Shown here in pieces: positions 32,470 to 45,889 of a stretch of DNA of 64,000 bases. The DNA is taken from positions 2,790,001-2,854,000 of the forward strand of contig OX359190.1 of the NCBI GenBank assembly GCA_947172415.1. The letters run 5' to 3'. The stretch's first letter is position 1; every line of letters starts with the position of its first letter. Made by a program: the position numbers and the translations under genes. Source of the DNA: Chondrosia reniformis. Lineage: Eukaryota > Porifera > Demospongiae > Chondrillida > Chondrillidae. The notes below the pieces were generated by a model, which did not search any database, was not told the origin of the DNA, and was given only the letters and a program-made list of their open reading frames with translations.

Positions 32470-33814
32470 CTGGGGAGGAAATAGGGAGTAATTATGACTC
32501 TTATGAAGGTGTAAGAGAATGAGACTTGTAAGTGTTTAGAGTAACATTCTAACATTTGTAATTTTGTGTTTTTATTTTCAGCTCAATTCAACTAATTCTA
32601 GTTTCCTATTTCAAGATTAATGGAGATGAAGGTATTTGTACAGGTAGGGTATATCTGTATAATTCACGCCCTCTATGCAGTCCCTCCATCTCAACTACCA
32701 TTTCACCCTCCCACCTCACTTTCCCATCTCACCTCCCACCTCACCTCTCCATATAACAAGCATGTACCTAGGTTTCCAGTTGAGTCTAATTCCATTGTCT
32801 AATCCACTCCTTCCCCTCTCTGTAGGTTGTGATGGCACTCCTTCTCCTCCTACTAGAACAGGACCTACTGTAGTAGCCTCACAACAACAGCTAAATCATG
32901 CAACACATATATACAAAATAATAACTCATAATTATCTACAGTCATTATTATTAAGACTAGTACTGCATGCTTATTAAATAAATTTGACTGGGAGGGAATG
33001 GAGAGGAAAATATTTTAGGGAAAGGAGCATACGTATATAGGTGGGAGAAGGGGTGGGAAAGGTATAAGAGGTATATCTTTCATGATCACTGTCTTGTTTC
33101 GTTGTGCTATTCATTACAACACAGCTGGCCATCCATGATTGGGGAGGGTGAGGTATATAAGAAGTGAAGTAGAAGGACAATAAGGACAGAAGAAAATGTT
33201 AGGGAAAGAGGATGATTTGTGCATACATTTATGAATTTCTGGCATGAGATTGGGCACACCATCCCTACTTAAGTTATATTCTGTATATATATGTCCATGG
33301 TGCGCCCAAACACTGAAGTGATGTATATATGGACTTCTGTATCTTTCATGATCACTGTCTTCTTTCAATACTTTTCCAGATATGCTATTGATGATCATTG
33401 TTCCAATACCTGACCATCCTTCTTCGAACTTCTAAGAATGACATTGTCTTTATTTATGGCTCCTAACATGAGGCAGAACCATTCCTGCAGGAAATGCGCT
33501 TGTAAAACCATGCATGCAGCCTCATATATATAGATGCTTTGATGGTTACGACAATTAGCATTTTACACTAATCATTAATCATACAAATATAAAATGGATT
33601 ATTTAGCTGCAGTATACAAACAATAATGTTTAAATACAAACTCTAGTAACTTCCTGTGGATTATTACATTTGTGTGTGAGTGTGTGTTTATAAAAGGAGA
33701 TACACTAAGCACACATATTAGATAAGAATGGAGAGAAGGGCATGCTGAGATGCTAAGAATGTTGTCTAGGAAAGAAACAAAAATTGAAGTGGTAGTAACA
33801 AATAGCGATTTTTG

Positions 33815-33900
33815 GTGGCTCAATGATTAGTGGTAAAGTGATCGCCCATCAAAAGTAGAATTAAACAGTCCCTGTGCGCCTGGAGGTTGGGGAAATTCTT
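33815..33900 (+). repeat. Degenerate tRNA-like SINE head
   Basis: ggtggctcaatgattagtgg resembles box A, and ggttggggaaattc a weak box B, with about 45 bp between. No tRNA cloverleaf is convincing. Confidence 0.3.
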
Positions 33901-34420
33901 CATGTTCATTCTATTTGGAGGAAACATGGAAAAAATGGTATGTACGTATGTATGTAAAACGCTAATAAAACATGATTCCAGCAATATCATGGCAAGTGGC
34001 ATTCTAATAGGACTAAATTTAACAAATACCTCAGATACGTACGCCTTAAAACAGTGAGATACAATTTAGAGTATTTTAACTGAATTTATTTAGAAATCAC
34101 ATTTGTCTAATAATTTAGCATTCACTGGTCTAAATACTTTCTACCTATGAAGAATTTTATATGAGTATTCTTTTTATACATACCATACTATGTACAGGAT
34201 AAAAAGGAGAGAGAAAACTGTAAGTTTAGAATTATAGAAAATTAAACCTACATAGCTTTAGATGAGGATACAAGAGTCAGCTTTGGATGAGGATACAAGA
34301 GCCTTCTCGGGCTCTTTGTTCTTTTGTTGAGATAGCTGTTTTGTAAACACTTATAATATGTATTCAGTAAATAATTATCTGTTTCTAATAAACAAGTGTG
34401 AGTATTATGCAATGACTCAC

Positions 34421-37400
34421 TCCAAAAGGTTGCAACGGAGAGGGCTGGTTCTGCAGTAGGAAAAAGTGGTCAGTTATTAACAGTTATTAACAAAGTATTG
34501 TAGTCTATTACGTATATAACAATCAAACCACAACCGTTTCATTAAAATATTGCAAAGAAAAACTGGAAATCAAATCCAAAACACCACCAGTGCTATGCCA
34601 GATCAAGCTGGCCTACATTAGCCCATTTCAAGTGAGAGATCTTAAATAGTGCCGATGATGATATAATCCTAATATGGTCATAGATGTCTACTGACTACCA
34701 CAAGTCACAGTATGAATCTACATATACATGCACACAGACACACACAAGTATGTATACATGTGAGAGAGGCTATCTTAAGCAATGGGTTAAGATAGCCAAC
34801 CAATGCAGACAATGATGTCATCTATGGGTTTTTGGCTACCAACATCCATAGGCTAATCTATATGTATACATGCATGCACACATGTTGGTATACACTTACA
34901 TGTAACCCGTATTGTGGCATGGGGGAGGGCTGTCCAATGCTGTCTGGCCTTATCATCGGACTGCTCGGAGGTAAGGACCTGCAACAAAGTGAGGAACACT
35001 CAATGTACAGTGGAACGGTCATCTCTCCACGACAGTCTCAACTTAAAGTGACCGTTTCAAACAAGTCCCAAAAATTCTCCTTATTATCAGTGTTTAAAAT
35101 TAAACAGATACCTTAAAACACTGAACAGGTATACAAGAGGTATACAACAGTTATGTATACTCACATTGAAGCTTCAGTGTTGGTTCGGGATGATCCAGGA
35201 GGGTGTAGCGAGACCACCACAGTGCATCCCACATACTTAGCTGGATCTGCTGACTCATCAATAGGCTCTGAATGGGCCAATAAGAAAGAGTATATAAAAC
35301 CTCACTTATCCAGACAATATGAAATCCAAGGAATTAGGAGTCTCAAATTACCCTAACTGTGAATCTTAACAAGAACTTATGTAGGTTACTGTGATGTACA
35401 CAGTTTATTTAATGAACCATCAACTGATTAACAAACCACAACTATTAACATTTTGAAGGTTTTATAAATGAGGTATATTGTATAGGCTAAGACAATAAGG
35501 TATGTAGAATATTTCAAGAGAAATATATGCTATAGTGCATATCACCATTAGGTTGCCTATATGTAATGAGAAATTTAAGTTATTTAAATAGAAAATGTAA
35601 TGATAGTTCAAAATAATATTGATTAAAAAATAAACCCTCATGAGATTATTGTACAATTCAAAACATAATAAGTCACATGAAGGAGTGGTAATGAAATTAT
35701 GTATATCTGTTAATACAGACAAAGTGACATGATGCAGGTGGTAGTTTTCCAATTGGTATATTTACTTGCATACCATTCAGGCACAACATACTGAGGGTTT
35801 ATAATATAAATCATACTAAACATACGTGGATAGAATTTTGCAAATGCTTCATTCTTCAAAACACAGGGATACAAGTAAAGCAGCTCTTCCAAATCTCTAA
35901 TTCTGAATCAAGATAAGAAAAAATCAAAGTATTAGTCAAGATGCTCGATTCTTTTCTCTAAAAGCCAAAGTTGAAATAGTAACCACATTGTCGTTCAAAG
36001 GTAACCAATTTATTTATTCCATGAATACTATAAACACCATTTTCTTATTGACATGGTTGACATCAATACGAGGCTAAGATAAATATTATTAGAATAGACT
36101 GTTTTCCTCAACTAATCACTTAGGGAATACCTACAGAGCAAGCATGGCTTAATAAATCTCAAAAAATGGCTCACAATGTAAGCAAGCAGGTTAGAATACT
36201 TCATACATACACACACATACATGTCCAGTAAAGGTTGAGTGGAATCAACTGCTATAACACACAGATGCTTGGAATGTACAGTATCTGCAGTAAACACTTG
36301 AAGGTCTTATAATAACTAGACCACACTCTGAAAAGTGCCTCTTTAAGGGAGGGGAGCATCTGCCTTCACTTGCTGAAAGTCAAATTGCTAATTGGCAGAT
36401 TGAATGTCATTTGATACCAATTACACCATGCATACGTACCTGGCAGAGAATGGACGAACATGCTGTAAGTCATTCTTTGTCCATGGCTGAACGCTGTATA
36501 CTTCTGAACCAACAATTGTATCAACGTCTAACAGAATAAACAGTCAGATGAAGTATCCACAAGTTGACATACATACCATACATGACCGTAGCTTCGGTAA
36601 TAGAGTCATGTGACTAACAATAGGGTCGTGTGACCAACACTTGGATCATGTGACTAATAATAGGGTCATGTGACTGATAATTGAATCATGTGGCTTACTT
36701 CTTGTATAAGCAATTGATATGCCCCCTATGCCAGAGTCACTGAATCTCATTAAAAATGTACCTGGAACACACTGTGCAAGCTTTGTGTGAGCTTCATTCT
36801 TATCAATAAAACCTTCAATCAGACTGCAGAGGAAGAGTAGATGGATGGAGGGATGGATGGATGGATGGATGGATGGATGGACAGATGGATGGAAGGACGG
36901 AAGGATGGATGGATGGATGGATGAATAAATTGATAAATTGAAAATTTAACAAAGTAGAGAAATGGATAAATGAACAGATAGATGGACAGAGACATGGATG
37001 GTTAAATCACCCTGCTTCCCATTCCTTTTTGAAACAAGTCACAACTAATTCCCTTGCCTGATAAAACCACGACCAGAAGGTGAACATGACACCTTTCAAA
37101 GTGTCCTTTCCCACAGCCTGCCTGCCAACCTTGTAATTGGAAGGGTCTTCATCATGCCCTGAAGAGACATGGAGCCATTTTTTCATTGGACAGGTATACA
37201 GATATATAAAGATGGCCTTCCTTCTCCCTTACCTAATGAAGGTATTAGTTTGTGTGCCAAATAGTTTAGATTGCCTGGTGTCAATCCTCTGCCAGTGGTA
37301 CTTGCAAAAAATGCCTTCAAAGCTTCGGCTAACTTTGGCCAATCCACTAAATCCGGTGTTTGAAATGGATTACGATTCTACAAGGAGGCAGATATACAGA

Positions 37401-40400
37401 ATATCTTGTGTTTGATGGATAACAGTTTATGAGTTATTAGATAGAACAGTTTATGAATACAGTATTGCTTACATTTTAAGATCAATAAGAAATAAATTCC
37501 AGTTTGTTAGTATCCATAAATTAAGTAATTATTTAATGTGTAGTTATGTATAAATAGAAAAGTAGATAGTGGTGAGTTATTAGATATTATGCTTTGATTA
37601 ATTGATTAACCAGTCTACTTATTTTTATTTCATTCTTAATTAATTTATATTTTTAACAGGGAAATGCCCCTTCAACAGTCAATAGCTGGTCTTTCAGGGG
37701 GTCCTGTGTTTGTTATTGATAAATTTCATGCAATAAACAATAAATTAGAATATTAATTAATAACAATTTTAATTATCGTTAAATAGTAGCTGATCTCGAA
37801 TAGCGGCCAAATATCTCTAATCGACACGCCGGTCAAGGTGCAAACTGATCGCGATGTCTGACCAGTTTCCGTTGCAGTAGCGATGTCAAAGCGAAAAGTC
37901 CTACGATGTCTCCTTTAAGTTGTATCGCAGCATTGATGGCTGTGGAATGTGCTGCGAATATCTATACCAACACCAATTTTAGCTAATATTATATAGAAGC
38001 CAGGCTCGAATAGAAGCCCTGCTCGAATTGAACCTGGGTCAAAAACGACTGGAATAAAATAGAAGCCGGGGCTTCTATTCGGACAAATACGGTATACTAT
38101 TTTTATAATGTCCACTTACAGGTTCTGCAAATGAGTTGTCCCAGAAGATTGTGAATTCAGCTTGCGGTTGCTGGTTGCCATGGACAATGACCACTACAGG
38201 AAGTGACATCACTTTGATGTTTACATTAATCTCTCCACCAATATTCACTTGAGTTTGAAAGAGCAATGTAAACTTTTCTTCCATTACTGACTAAATAGAG
38301 ATATTATGAAGATATGTGATTACGTAAATATAGGGAGATGTGTGAGTGTAAAGGTAGGACCTTTGATTACCTCATTTCCTCTTCTTTCTGGTGATCTCTT
38401 GATTTTCTTCAATTGCTACAGCAAAGACATGGGAAAAGCGTGCATACTGGTTAAATGCAGCAAAGCAAAATTCATTTTACAAAGTGGAAAATCACTGCAA
38501 TATTACAGAACATGATTTTTCTATGCACATCAATGTCTTTGCACATGAATTGTACAATCAACTGGTATAATTTAATTGCCATCCATTTTGTATTCCTGTG
38601 ACACGACTGTGGGTTCACACCATAAATTTGATAAAATATTGATCGAGTCGATGATGGAGAGTGCTCTCATGATGTACATGTGATGTGCATGTGATGTGCA
38701 TGTGATGTGCATGTGATGTGCTCACCATGCTGTTAAATGTGCAGGCAAGGACACCAGTAGAAGGCTGCAATTCCATTGTCTTCTTATAGTTTAGTAATTC
38801 TCCACTGTTCATACTGGCATCACACCTATGTACACATGTAAGAGCAACAATACCAGGTACTGTTAGATAATGTCATTTTTGTGACCCCATGCAAGAATAA
38901 ATTACTTGAAAATTTATTGATAAACAGAGAATAAAGTTATATTAGTACAGTCTTTGACTACAAGATAGGGCAGCTGCATTGTGAATTTAATGATTACTTT
39001 ACAATGCCAACTAAGGGATCTGGGTTTTCCTAAAAGAATCATGGCAACCAAGGATCCTTCATGAAAATAAAAGATTGTCAAGTGTAGGGAACTAATCTAA
39101 AAAGTGTACTTTTTAATTTTTAAATATTTATGCTATTTATTGCTATGTTATTGTACAGATACGTATATATAGTGTACATATGTATGTGTATATACGTATA
39201 GATGGATGGAGGGATAGCCCTCCATTCATCCAGCTACCACTTCACCCATCCATCCAGCTACCACTTCATCCATCCATCCAGCTATCACTTCACCCATCCA
39301 TCCAGCTACCACTTCACCCATCCATCCAGCTACCACCTCACCCATCCATCCAGCTACCACTTCACCCATCCATCCAGCTACCACTTCACCCATCCATCCA
39401 GCTACCACTTCATCCATCCATCCAGCTACCACTACACCCATCCATCCAGCTACCACTACACCCATCCATCCAACTACCACTTCACCCATCCATCCAGCTA
39501 CCACTTCACCCATCCATCCAGCTACCATTTCACCCATCCATCCAGCTACCACTTCACCCATCCATCCAGCTACCACTTCACCCATCCATCCAGCTACCAC
39601 TTCACCCATCCATCCAGCTACCACTTCACCCATCCATCCAGCTACCACTTTACCCATCCATCCAGCTATCCCTCCATCCATCCAGCTACCACTTCACCCA
39701 TCCATTGAGCTACCACTTCACCCATCCATCCAGCTACCACTTCACCCATCCATCCAGCTACCATTTCACCCATCCATCCAGCTACCACTTCACCCATCCA
39801 TCCAGCTACCACTTCACCCATCCATCCAGCTACCATTTCACCCATCCATCCAGCTACCACTTCACCCATCCATCCAGCTACCACTTCACCCATCCATCCA
39901 GCTACCATTTCACCCATCCATCCAGCTACCATTTCACCCATCCATCCAGCTACCACTTCACCCATCCAACCAGCTACCACTTCACCAATCCAATTGGGTG
40001 GATGACATATTAGGGAGGGGCTAACTGATTAAATGATTTCTGATTATTTCTAGACTCTTAATTAATTATTGTAAGTAATATGTAGGGCATTTCCTTGATT
40101 ATAGTTAATATATACAGGTATCATGTCAATTAATTAAGTACGTAATTAATTGGACTTGGCAACTGTTTTATTGCACGCATATATGTACGAGTACATGCAT
40201 AGAGTAATTAAATAATTAATTGAATGTCCTTGGCAACCTCAGATCATATCTTTTATCACAAGCACTGTTTCCCAGCAACTGTACCACTCCTTTTAGTGTT
40301 CAAACTTGTCAGCTACCAATTTGAACAACAGCGCAAAAGGAAATGGCCGCAGTCTCGACCAAAGAGGTAAAGACTTGTGATTCTGTGTCCACTGGTTAAA

Positions 40401-43334
40401 ACTGGATCTACTACTAACTCTAACCAGCTTTACTCGCAGGGACCACCCACCTCTGTCCACTGTCCAATAATTACATCATACCTGTTGTGTACATCATAGC
40501 CTAGTTACTGCATTGGGTCTCCCGGGAGGTTAGGGTTACTGTATCATTCAAACTGAATGGAGAGGTACTGTCCAGTCCTGGGCAGACCAGATCAACCTCT
40601 CCAGATCAGAAAGAATGGTTATGCAAGAATTGGGGTTGCTAGGTAACAATTGCCAAGTCAGCCCTTTTACCTGTCATCATTGGCTGCCAGCAACAATAGA
40701 CAATTTTAAAAGCACTAAAGATTAAGCATGTTAAGGACAGTGTTTAGATGCTTATATACTAAATACATACCAATTAATACCAAAGTAGTTTACAATATTC
40801 TTCTGCCTAGTCACATGTCTATGAAGCCATCAATATTGGGAGTTAGTAGGCACCACTGTACACTGATGATAAGATGTAACTGGTACAATACATAGTACAC
40901 ACAGAATGATTGGTATAACACATTCTTTCAAAATGCTCTAGTAATGTCATTGAGCTGACAGACACAACTGTTAGGGTCAGGTTGATTACGTAATCACAGA
41001 CTTTCAGTCTTCTTTCTGTCATGTGGACAAACCTACTACATCACCAGACAGAATTATTAGAACTTGTACCCTCAAGTAAAACACAGCTGGCCACACTAGA
41101 TCAATGAAACCTAACAACAACATGGCTGCTATGGGATACAAGGATGCCATAACATAAAAAACCAATGACGTCATATTTCACACTGTACCTACCACTCTAA
41201 GGAAGTAACTAATGTCTTAAAACTAGCCTCAATTCTTCGATAGATCAGGAAATTTGAAATAAAATGATATCGCAAGAAAGTGGAAACTCAAACTGTTTTG
41301 TCATATCCTATTTTGCCTATTTTCTTAAGATCTCATTTCAATCTATATGCGTAGTTTACACTCTAAAACCATTTGACAATATCCATGTACAACATAACTC
41401 GCCACAGAGGAGAAAATATTAGCAGTGGTTGTATACTAGACAATGTGTGCAAATTTTCAGAGGCCATTTTTTCAATATTTCCCTTCGTATTTAACTGTCA
41501 CAAATTGGAAAATCAATCATATTAATGCGATAAGCAGGCCATACTCAAAAGTGCTTCCCTTGTCTGTATGGACCTACCTCTTCTCTGGTTCCCCATGCAC
41601 CTGTCTTGCTTGCTGTTCACTGAGAGAGAATAAAGGGAAGACAGTAATTAACTCATCTAAACAATAAAGAGAGACTAAACAGTCACAAGCAGTGAGGAAC
41701 AACAGCACATGCACCAGTAGCTACTCCCAGGAATGGAAGCAAGCAGTGCCATTATAATAAAATAAGGATTACTTCAAACTGACTCAATTTGACATATTGT
41801 ACATTGCAAAATTTCCGCAATTAATAATTTTTGCAAATTTCGTAAATGGAGTATATTGCACAATGTTTATTCACAAAAATTTCTGCCCACCCATTTAGAC
41901 AGCGATTCACGATTTTTTGGTTGAGAAAATTTTGCGACGTATGGTAACAATTGAAATCCAAATTTTTAGATGTTCAAAGAGTCAAAAGATCATTCAAAAG
42001 ATAACTAAAACAGCTTGTAAAGATCTCTTTAGAGACAGCGGGTAATAGTCACATTTACACTATCAATAACTAAACACTAGCTAAATCTTGTCTTCTAATT
42101 TATACTGTTTTTATGCAGTCTCTCTACTCCAAGCTCCCTATAATGTACAGCTCACTTTATTATTGACACGACAACCTCCGGTGGACTCATATGGAAGTTT
42201 AACTTGTTGCCAACCAACATTCTGACAGTAGCTGAGAAACGATTGGCCGTCTTCAGCACTTGTGGAGGTTCTCTTTCCAGCACAAAACACCTGTCAACAA
42301 GTCAAATGAACATGTAATCACATGAAACCACCCAATTCTGGCTATATCATTGAGCAATACTTGCTATATCATTGAGCAATACTTGCTATATCATTGAGCA
42401 ATACTGCATTGAGCAATACTGGCTATATTATTGAGCAATACTGGCTATACCATTGAGCAATACTGGCTATACCATTGAGCAATACTGGCTATACCATTGG
42501 GCAATATTGACTATACCATTGAGTAACATACTGGCTGATGATATGTATAAAACTTTCCTTTAGAAAGGACACAGGGGGTGAGCAAAATACAATAATGGCT
42601 AGGTACCAATAATCAAAGTGATAATCAAACCACAACCATTATGAAACATCATGAAGAGGGGAACACTTGGAATTGAACCCTGGGCAGTTGGCTATAATCA
42701 CCAGTCCTCTGCCACTGAGTTACAATTGAATATCATACAATTTGATGATATATAACATAATGTAATTAAATCAGTATGTGGTCAATAAAGGGTGATATTT
42801 AGATAATTCACTCACTTTTTCACTAAAGTGACTAGCAGTCGGACAGCGTACTGGTGCATCTGCTGGGGAGAGGGGGAAGCAGTGTGCATCTGTCCATGTT
42901 GCGACATCATCGCATTCTGATAAAGGGTTTCTAACTGCTTCAGCGGGTGACAGAGCTGCCAGTTCACTTCGGCTAGAATCTCACACCTACAGACGGGATC
43001 ACACAGAAACACAAGCTAACAAAGCAGATCTACAGCAGGCCTGATGCTAGTGTTCAGAAGGAGGAGAGTGGAAAGTTCAAAGTGGCAGTTTTGTTTATTA
43101 CATACGTATACGTCCATGTGTAGGTGTACAAACATAAACAAATGTAAACAAATCATAATATCTAGTGTTACAGGCTTACCATTGTTGAATTTGGTTTAGT
43201 TTCTTTGTCTGAAAACCTTCTTCATTTTTGTAGTACTTTTGTTTCGTTTTTAAATCTTCCAACACATCGTCCAACACTTTTTGTTGTGCCTGACCGATCT
43301 CGTCCAATATGGTTCTGCACTTTGTACTAACTTC
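34421..43334 (-). CDS. STAT: STAT transcription factor (N-terminus not found)
   Basis: Exons on the minus strand, with phases agreeing throughout: 43180-43334 (coiled coil, ends QQW), 42826-42986 ([11 protein letters not shown]), 42156-42290 ([14 protein letters not shown], start of DNA-binding domain), 38726-38825, 38120-38290 ([20 protein letters not shown]), 37233-37377 and 37011-37158 (linker, [20 protein letters not shown]), 36699-36823 (SH2, [15 protein letters not shown] with the pTyr-binding Arg), 36440-36527 ([10 protein letters not shown]), 35826-35902 ([11 protein letters not shown]), 35165-35267 (DPAKYVGC, candidate activating Tyr), 34900-34978 and 34421-34450 (SPM/QPSP-rich tail). 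STATs are cytokine-type signal transducers. The DNA-binding domain looks closest to STAT5. No N-domain was seen up to 44.4 kb. Confidence 0.9.
34518..34620 (-). mobile_element. tRNA-SINE tail copy
   Basis: The reverse strand carries gcactggtggtgttttggat, then gatttcc, and ends in the family tail gtggtttgatt. The tRNA head is mostly lost or diverged. It lies between STAT exons. Confidence 0.5.
36590..36690. repeat. About 21-bp repeat carrying TCATGTGA boxes
   Basis: Five imperfect units of the gggtcatgtgactaataat type lie in the STAT intron just downstream of the SH2 exon. The tcatgtga core is an E-box/M-box-like motif. No regulatory role is shown. Confidence 0.6.
36838..36925. repeat. (GGAT)n microsatellite
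   Basis: Interrupted ggatggatgg tract in a STAT intron, with gacagat and gaaggac interruptions. Confidence 0.85.
38660..38722. repeat. 11-bp tandem repeat at a STAT donor
   Basis: About four copies of atgtgatgtgc end at the donor of exon 38726-38825, so the repeat forms the first bases of that intron. Confidence 0.7.
39222..39995. repeat. 24-bp minisatellite in a STAT intron
   Basis: About 32 copies of ctaccacttcacccatccat plus ccag. The unit is a multiple of three without stops, so long ORFs appear in several frames on both strands ([24 protein letters not shown]). Nothing supports translation. It lies antisense in the 3.3-kb STAT intron. 40.0-42.1 kb has no recognisable gene. Confidence 0.9.
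42340..42540. repeat. 22-bp satellite, array 1
   Basis: About eight copies of ctatatcattgagcaatact, increasingly diverged at the right end, between STAT exons. Confidence 0.85.
42612..42727 (-). mobile_element. tRNA-derived SINE, second full copy
   Basis: The reverse strand reads gtaactcagtggcagagga (box A), an anticodon-like arm, cccagggttcaattcc (box B), then a tail ending gtttgattatcactttg, as in the copy at 1,349. The shared tail defines the family. Confidence 0.7.
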
Positions 43335-44404
43335 CTATGTAAACAAGAAGCATACCAAATCATCCAGGCAAAAATCTCTTGGTTTAGGATTTGAAGCTGA
43401 TTTGGAACTCTGACAGTAATCAATTATAGACAAAATATCTCATCACCTGCCACAACAAATATACACTATAAGTAAGTAAGGAGCTATATACTACTAGGAA
43501 GGTGTACATTTCAAGCAAACCAGCTAACTGTATAGCACTCCAAAATTAACTTGTTCATAAAAATAATGAAATGATTAATTAGAATATACGTGTACACCAA
43601 GTACTATAGTTTGGAACATTTTCGTTGTTAAAATATTTTTTGCCATTGGCTCAAACTATGCTAGTGAAAAATATATGTATTAGTGAGCTCAAATTTCTAT
43701 ATTGCGTGGGTGACATACGTATATAGAAACAATTGTATGCCCTTAGCAATATATAATCCTTTCCAAACTTGTGTTACACACATAATTGAAGATGTCCAAT
43801 ACCAATTAATTTGGCAACTTTTAATACATTATTACTCTACCAAATGAAATACTGTTCTTTGACTGCAACTCAAAGGATCATCAGGACAGATGGCACATTC
43901 ACATAGGATCAGGAAAAGTGATTTAGATTTAACAGTACTAGTCAGATACAGTATACTGTACGTACATGGGCCATACATATGGTTTTCAACAGTGCAGATA
44001 ATTTTCTAAATGGTCAAGTTCAGCAGAACCCAAGCCGACTACACTAGACAGGTTTCACTCTAAGAGGCTGTGAGAATTGAAGCATTGCTATGGTATAGTG
44101 GTTTACAATTAATAGAATGTTTATATTCTATTAATTGAAAACTGCAAATAACTTAGGATAAGCTTACAGATAACTAATAGACTTAACCAATCCTAGCAAT
44201 GAGAACCTCTAGTACAAGACGGTACATCTCTTGGTGTAATGACTTCACAATTTTTTAGTAAGTAAGTATGTAATGAGCTACTACACATGCATTACAGATC
44301 AAGAAGAAGACTGAGCTAAGGGTCACTGGAGAAGGGTGCTATGGTATAGTGACTTAGACACAGAGGAGTGATTAGTAAGTACGTAATAGCTGGATGGATA
44401 AGTA
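43335..44404. other. Upstream of known STAT exons, nothing firm
   Basis: This interval should contain STAT N-domain exons if the gene is complete here. I saw none. A short inverted repeat, ttaatagaatgtt / atattctattaa, lies near 44,110-44,140. The 22-bp satellite follows. Confidence 0.4.
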
Positions 44405-44575
44405 AGTGGTAGCAATACTGGCTATATCATTGAGCAATACTGGCTATATCATTGAGCAATACTGGCTATATCATTGAGCAATACTGGCTATATCATTGAG
44501 CAATACTGGCTATATCATTGAGCAATACTAGCTATACCATTGAGCAATACTGGCTATACCATTGAGCAATATAAT
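44405..44575. repeat. 22-bp satellite, array 2
   Basis: Seven or eight near-identical copies of the same actggctatatcattgagca unit as at 42.34 kb, ending directly beside the collagen block donor at 44,589. It is more homogeneous than array 1, so expansion was recent. Confidence 0.85.
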
Positions 44576-44588
44576 TTGTAAGACTTAC

Positions 44589-45660
44589 AGTCTGTCCAGT
44601 AGGCCCTTGGTCGCCATGGAGACCATCAAGACAAGAAGCACCATGAGCACCTTCCAGACCTCTTGTTCCCTGTACACCTCTCAGGCCTTGTGCACCTGGT
44701 CTACCAGGAACACCTTCAACATCAGGATCACCAACATCTTCATCAATTCCTCTCTCTCCCCTACCTCCAGTTGGACCGTACAGGACAACAAACACATTGA
44801 GGTTTCTAAAGGTCACCTTCACATTTCAACAACTATAACTAACTACGTGTGTATATATCCCTCTTCCATTGCTTCCAGCTGGACATCTGCTACCTATCCC
44901 ATCCTAGAGTTGATATTAAATAATTATTTTCAAATAGATTTAAAAGTGTTTACATTTGACCTCTAAAGTGCTTATAATTACCTTTAGTATATATACATTA
45001 GTGGAGTCCACAGTTAGTGTATATAGAGGTTTACTTACACATCACGACCTGGCAAACCATCAGCACCTCGGAAGCCTTGTGGTCCCACTGGACCCATGTC
45101 ACCTGGTTCTCCTTGGGCACCTTGGGGACCAGCACTTCCCACTGTTCCATCATCACCCATAGCCCTTCACCTCCAGCTAAACCAGGTCCACCCTCACTGC
45201 CCTGTACAGTAATAGGGAGAAGAGCACTCTAGCTGATGATAGTCTAATAATTATGCATCATAGAGTGTAAAAAAGAATATTAATATTATACAGAGTGTGC
45301 AATATACTGCACAAGTCATCAAATACTATCAACAATTAGCAATACACTCCACACATATACTTACAGCAGGTCCTTGTGGACCAGGGAGACCAACATTTCC
45401 TTCTATGTCCACATCTCCAGCATCACCCAGTTCTCCAACATCTCCTGGCTCACCACACATTCCCCTAGCACCCTTAAGCCCTATTAGACCACCATCAGTA
45501 CCATTAGGTCCTTGGGCTCCCGTAGGTTCACCATCTCCAGACCCTCCTCTTGCACCTCCGGCTCCTTGGTGTCCCACACGTCCTGCTGCTCCATCATCTC
45601 CTGGATCTCCAGCAGGACCTTGACCTCCTGTCAGATCCTACAGTCGTAGGACCCTCAGCT
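44589..45660 (-). pseudogene. Collagen-like pseudogene block, unit C distal part
   Basis: Paralogue of 17.75-18.93 kb. Exon 45365-45637 (273 bp, open, but the first Gly is Asp), about 45,039-45,201 (GSEGGPGLAGGE, then the same slip as at 18.3 kb), and 44589-44777 (63 codons open, TGT where the other copy has TGA). The acceptor of the last exon is changed from tag to tac. The 54-bp RGD exon is almost completely deleted at 45,650, by a join at shared gga. The two sister blocks therefore carry different private lesions on top of shared ones. Confidence 0.75.
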
Positions 45661-45889
45661 CCCTGTACCTAAGGACACATGGGATATCATCAAGCTATAG
45701 AACGATCACATTGTAACATTGCCATAAGCTGCACCTTTGACAGTTTTAAAGATAACTATAGACAGTATGTGTGTGTATATCTATTGAACATGAATTGACT
45801 TATGTAGCCATGGTAACAGATTAAACAGATTAAACACACTTGGACTTGTCTTAAGTTGCATAGTTACTAATCATAAGTATACCTTCAGG

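Noticed and set aside
37040..37050. GC-AG donor (CAG|GCAAGG) in the STAT linker exon
   Set aside because: Reading on to GG|GTGATT gives a normal GT donor, keeps the STAT linker sequence and matches the next exon's phase.
39180..40013. 277-aa ORF of HPSIQLPL repeats and long ORFs on both strands
   Set aside because: Pure 24-bp minisatellite without stops in several frames; it lies in a STAT intron.
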